NCBI GenBank assembly: GCA_012964265.1
Contig: DTUH01000213.1
Coordinates: 27,438 to 35,522, forward strand
Source of the DNA: Candidatus Lambdaproteobacteria bacterium
GTDB taxonomy: Bacteria > SAR324 > NAC60-12
Direction of reading: 5' to 3'
Length of the DNA stretch: 8,085 nt
Shown in pieces: positions 5,788-8,085 of the stretch. Position numbers and translations under genes: made by a program. The notes below the pieces were generated by a model, which saw nothing but the letters and a program-made list of their open reading frames with translations, searched no databases and was not told the origin of the DNA. The number at the start of each line of letters is the position of its first letter. Positions within the stretch are counted from its first letter, which is position 1.

Positions 5788-8085
5788 TTACATCAAGTTT
5801 TTCAGGAGTTTTTCTACTTCAAGTTGTCGTTCTGGTATCTTAAATTTTTTTAACATTTTTCGGTAAATCGCCATCGCATCCGTGCTGCGTTCAAGCTGAA
5901 CGTAACTGGATGCAATTCGCAAATTGAGATCAAAGCTTTTTTGTTCCGGCAAGCTGCGGTCCAGGTAAAGTACCTTTAGACTGGCGGCCAGTGCCTGGCG
6001 ATGTTTACCCAGTTGAAAAAGCGCCAAGCCTTTTTCTCTGAGTATTTTCAGCTGCCATTTCTTTCGGCCATCCTTAACTGTTTCCATTGATTTTAATGCC
6101 TGGTTCAGCCAGCGTTCAGCCATCTCATAATTGGCCAACTCGTTGTAAAGTTCGCCGATAATCACAATCTGCTCCACTCGCTTTTCCGGAGCAAGTTCTA
6201 CTTGCCGTACAGATTTTTTGAAATTCACAACCAGTTGCTTTAAATAAGGTGCAGCATTTTCTTGTTGTTTCCTTTCCAGATAATATTTCCTGAGCATTTG
6301 CAGAATTTCGTTGCTGAATGCATCATCCTTACTAACTTTCAAAAATATCTCAGCTCCCTTTAACATTTCAGGAATTCGCCCCAACTCATACTGAATTTTC
6401 AACCTTCGGAAGCGGATAACACGACTACTCCCTTTTGGAGGGTTTTTTAAGGCTAAATTATAATACGTGTCCGCTTCTTCATATTTTTTCGTATCATAAA
6501 GAGCATTTGCACGATGGAAGTAAAGAAAACCGTGATCTTCACTGGTTGAAAGTCCCAGTCCAATACCTGTCACATTCAGAATTCGCCGAGGATCTTTGAT
6601 TTGCTTCAACACTTCAACCCTCAATTTTATCAGAGAAAAATCTGGATGCTGTGCAATACTGCGCCGAAGTACATCGTCTGCCTGCTCATACCTTTTCATT
6701 GCGACAAGTATCTGGACTCTTAAATGAACAGCTCTCACCGGTTTTTTAAGAGGATTGAAGGTACTTCGAAGCTCATTCAATATTTCCAAAGCAGAATTAT
6801 ATTGCTTTTGTTTAAAGTAAGCCTGAGCCTGCAAATAAAGACCTTCTTCAAGAAAGATCGAATCAGGATGCAGCTTTTTTAGTGTTGTAAAAGCAAAGAT
6901 TGCGGGGCTCCATTTTTGCTGATCATGATTTACCTTGCCAAGCAGATACCAGCGATCATCATCACGTTCACCCTCTCGGTCAACCTGACGCATTGCCATG
7001 ATTGCATCCAAATGTCTTTTTTCAATTTCATACAACATTACGCCGTACCAAAAATAGTAATCAGACAGACGGTCTGAACCTGAGTAGTCTTGAAGTAATT
7101 GTTTTAAATTTTTGAATGCGTTCTTATACTCTGCAGAAAACAGCTCAATAACTGTAAGGAGAAATAGACTTTCTTCATGTGCTTTTTCAGATACCTGTTC
7201 ATTCTCTTCCGGCAATGTATTTTTAAGCGACCATTGCAGCCATTGTTTCGCCTTTTTTTTCTGCCCCAAACTTAAGTATAAATAAGCATAAATCAGTTCT
7301 AATTCTCCCCGCCACGCTCTCCAAGATTTAGCTACAGACTTTAGTTCAGGCCGTTTTTCAAGTAAAAATTTATAATCACCACTTTTACTTGCGTAGTGCA
7401 TTAATTCTCTCAAGGCTTGTTCACGTACAAGATCATCCTCTATTTCCATCCATTTTTTCCACGCCGATTCATATTGTTCCGCCGCAATATAAAGTCTTAG
7501 AAACCCACGTGCAAGTTGATCAGGATTTCGGACACCGATCTCCGCCAGTGACTTAATTGTTTTTTTTACTGTTGACCATTGTTTCAAATTCATTTCAGCA
7601 ACCACACCAAGCCACAAAAAATGCTCCATTTGAGGTTCATTGTAAAAAATGGGCTCAGAAGCTCGAGCAGCGACTAAATCTGCTAATTCCTGCCATCGTT
7701 TTTCTACAAAATAAAATTCAGCCAAGCGTACCAGATGTTCAAAATCATAAGGAAATTGCTGAATCAAATTATCGAGCACCACAAAAATTGAGGCACTCTG
7801 CTTCAACTTTACATAGGTCATGTATTTTAAATAAAGAAGCTGGCTCCGTATTTGCTTAACACTGATTTCTGTTTCATATTTCTCAATTAGCACCAGTGCT
7901 TCTTCATATTTTTTTTGCTTTAGTGCAAGCCAGGCTAAAGTGTAGCGACTGAAATTCTGGTAATCAAGATAACGTTCCGTACTTTTGCTTTGTTCAAGTG
8001 AATCCAGAAAAAATGTTAGGATTTTCCATGCTTGATCATATTTTTCCTGCCTGGCAAATATTTGCCCCTGCCAAAACCATGACGG
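5788..8085 (-). CDS. Large TPR-repeat protein, 5' end off window
   Basis: The frame is open from the right edge to TAA at 5788-5790, giving at least 765 residues. A GTG at 7891-7893 could be read as a start but is internal, because 64 further in-frame codons upstream are also TPR-like (for example QEKYDQAWKIL and LKQKKYEEALVLI). Numbering from the edge, helical pairs with the TPR pattern lie near 1-32, 48-75, 378-409, 415-445, 452-483, 520-550, 641-665, 682-710 and 722-748; the stretch between about 80 and 375 is more degenerate but still helical with Trp/Tyr/Leu-rich units. No enzymatic motif or membrane segment is visible, and any signal peptide would be off the edge. TPR solenoids usually scaffold protein complexes, so the partner is unknown. 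The gene is followed by a 153-bp gap holding parS, then cmk. I do not recognise a specific family. Confidence 0.88.
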   Translation of the reverse strand, partial: PSWFWQGQIFARQEKYDQAWKILTFFLDSLEQSKSTERYLDYQNFSRYTLAWLALKQKKYEEALVLIEKYETEISVKQIRSQLLYLKYMTYVKLKQSASIFVVLDNLIQQFPYDFEHLVRLAEFYFVEKRWQELADLVAARASEPIFYNEPQMEHFLWLGVVAEMNLKQWSTVKKTIKSLAEIGVRNPDQLARGFLRLYIAAEQYESAWKKWMEIEDDLVREQALRELMHYASKSGDYKFLLEKRPELKSVAKSWRAWRGELELIYAYLYLSLGQKKKAKQWLQWSLKNTLPEENEQVSEKAHEESLFLLTVIELFSAEYKNAFKNLKQLLQDYSGSDRLSDYYFWYGVMLYEIEKRHLDAIMAMRQVDREGERDDDRWYLLGKVNHDQQKWSPAIFAFTTLKKLHPDSIFLEEGLYLQAQAYFKQKQYNSALEILNELRSTFNPLKKPVRAVHLRVQILVAMKRYEQADDVLRRSIAQHPDFSLIKLRVEVLKQIKDPRRILNVTGIGLGLSTSEDHGFLYFHRANALYDTKKYEEADTYYNLALKNPPKGSSRVIRFRRLKIQYELGRIPEMLKGAEIFLKVSKDDAFSNEILQMLRKYYLERKQQENAAPYLKQLVVNFKKSVRQVELAPEKRVEQIVIIGELYNELANYEMAERWLNQALKSMETVKDGRKKWQLKILREKGLALFQLGKHRQALAASLKVLYLDRSLPEQKSFDLNLRIASSYVQLERSTDAMAIYRKMLKKFKIPERQLEVEKLLKNLM

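Noticed and set aside
7253..7260. A8 tracts in the TPR gene (also near 7560 and 7909-7916) as programmed slippage sites
   Set aside because: They encode in-frame lysine pairs, as expected in an AT-leaning genome, and no alternative frame of interest follows them.
7506..7511. CACGTG as a second parS half-site
   Set aside because: Only the 6-bp core matches; the flanks needed for parS are absent and it lies within coding sequence.
7891..7893. GTG as the true start of the TPR gene
   Set aside because: 64 in-frame TPR-like codons continue upstream to the window edge, so the gene most likely starts outside the window.

Overview
The window is a compact bacterial chromosome segment, AT-leaning by eye, with every recognisable gene on the minus strand. 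Reading in the direction of transcription (right to left) the order is: a large TPR-repeat protein whose 5' end lies off the right edge (5788-8085), cytidylate kinase cmk (4951-5634), an archaeal-style GlmU-like sugar-1-phosphate nucleotidylyltransferase with a left-handed beta-helix tail (3562-4752), glucosamine-6-phosphate synthase glmS (1705-3522), and an unusually long alpha-phosphohexomutase whose 3' end lies off the left edge (1-1611). No gene is broken. The mutase and TPR genes are cut only by the window borders, and both reading frames are open right to the edge.

The last three genes look like one pathway. GlmS makes glucosamine-6-phosphate from fructose-6-phosphate and glutamine, a phosphohexomutase could convert it to the 1-phosphate, and the GlmU-like protein could acetylate it and charge it to UDP-GlcNAc. 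The middle and last steps are inferred from neighbourhood. The mutase is not a standard GlmM, and the nucleotidylyltransferase has lost the glycines of its nucleotide-binding loop.

The most striking non-coding signal is a perfect 16-bp match to the parS consensus (TGTTTCACGTGAAACA, 5643-5658), ending 8 bp before the cmk start codon. This implies a ParAB chromosome-partition system and suggests, but does not prove, that the region is near the replication origin. The second is a 94-bp imperfect inverted repeat (4816-4909) between cmk and the GlmU-like gene that looks like a REP/BIME-type dispersed palindrome. The palindrome TCCGGA is also strongly over-represented, with 20 hand-counted copies, 18 of them in the left 4 kb.

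The organism cannot be named from this sequence. parS, Cmk and GlmS fit a bacterium. The archaeal-type GlmU architecture and divergent mutase point away from the well-studied Proteobacteria and Firmicutes, possibly to a PVC-group or other little-cultured lineage; that placement is a guess. Intergenic gaps are 39 to 198 bp; no stretch over 300 bases lacks a gene.
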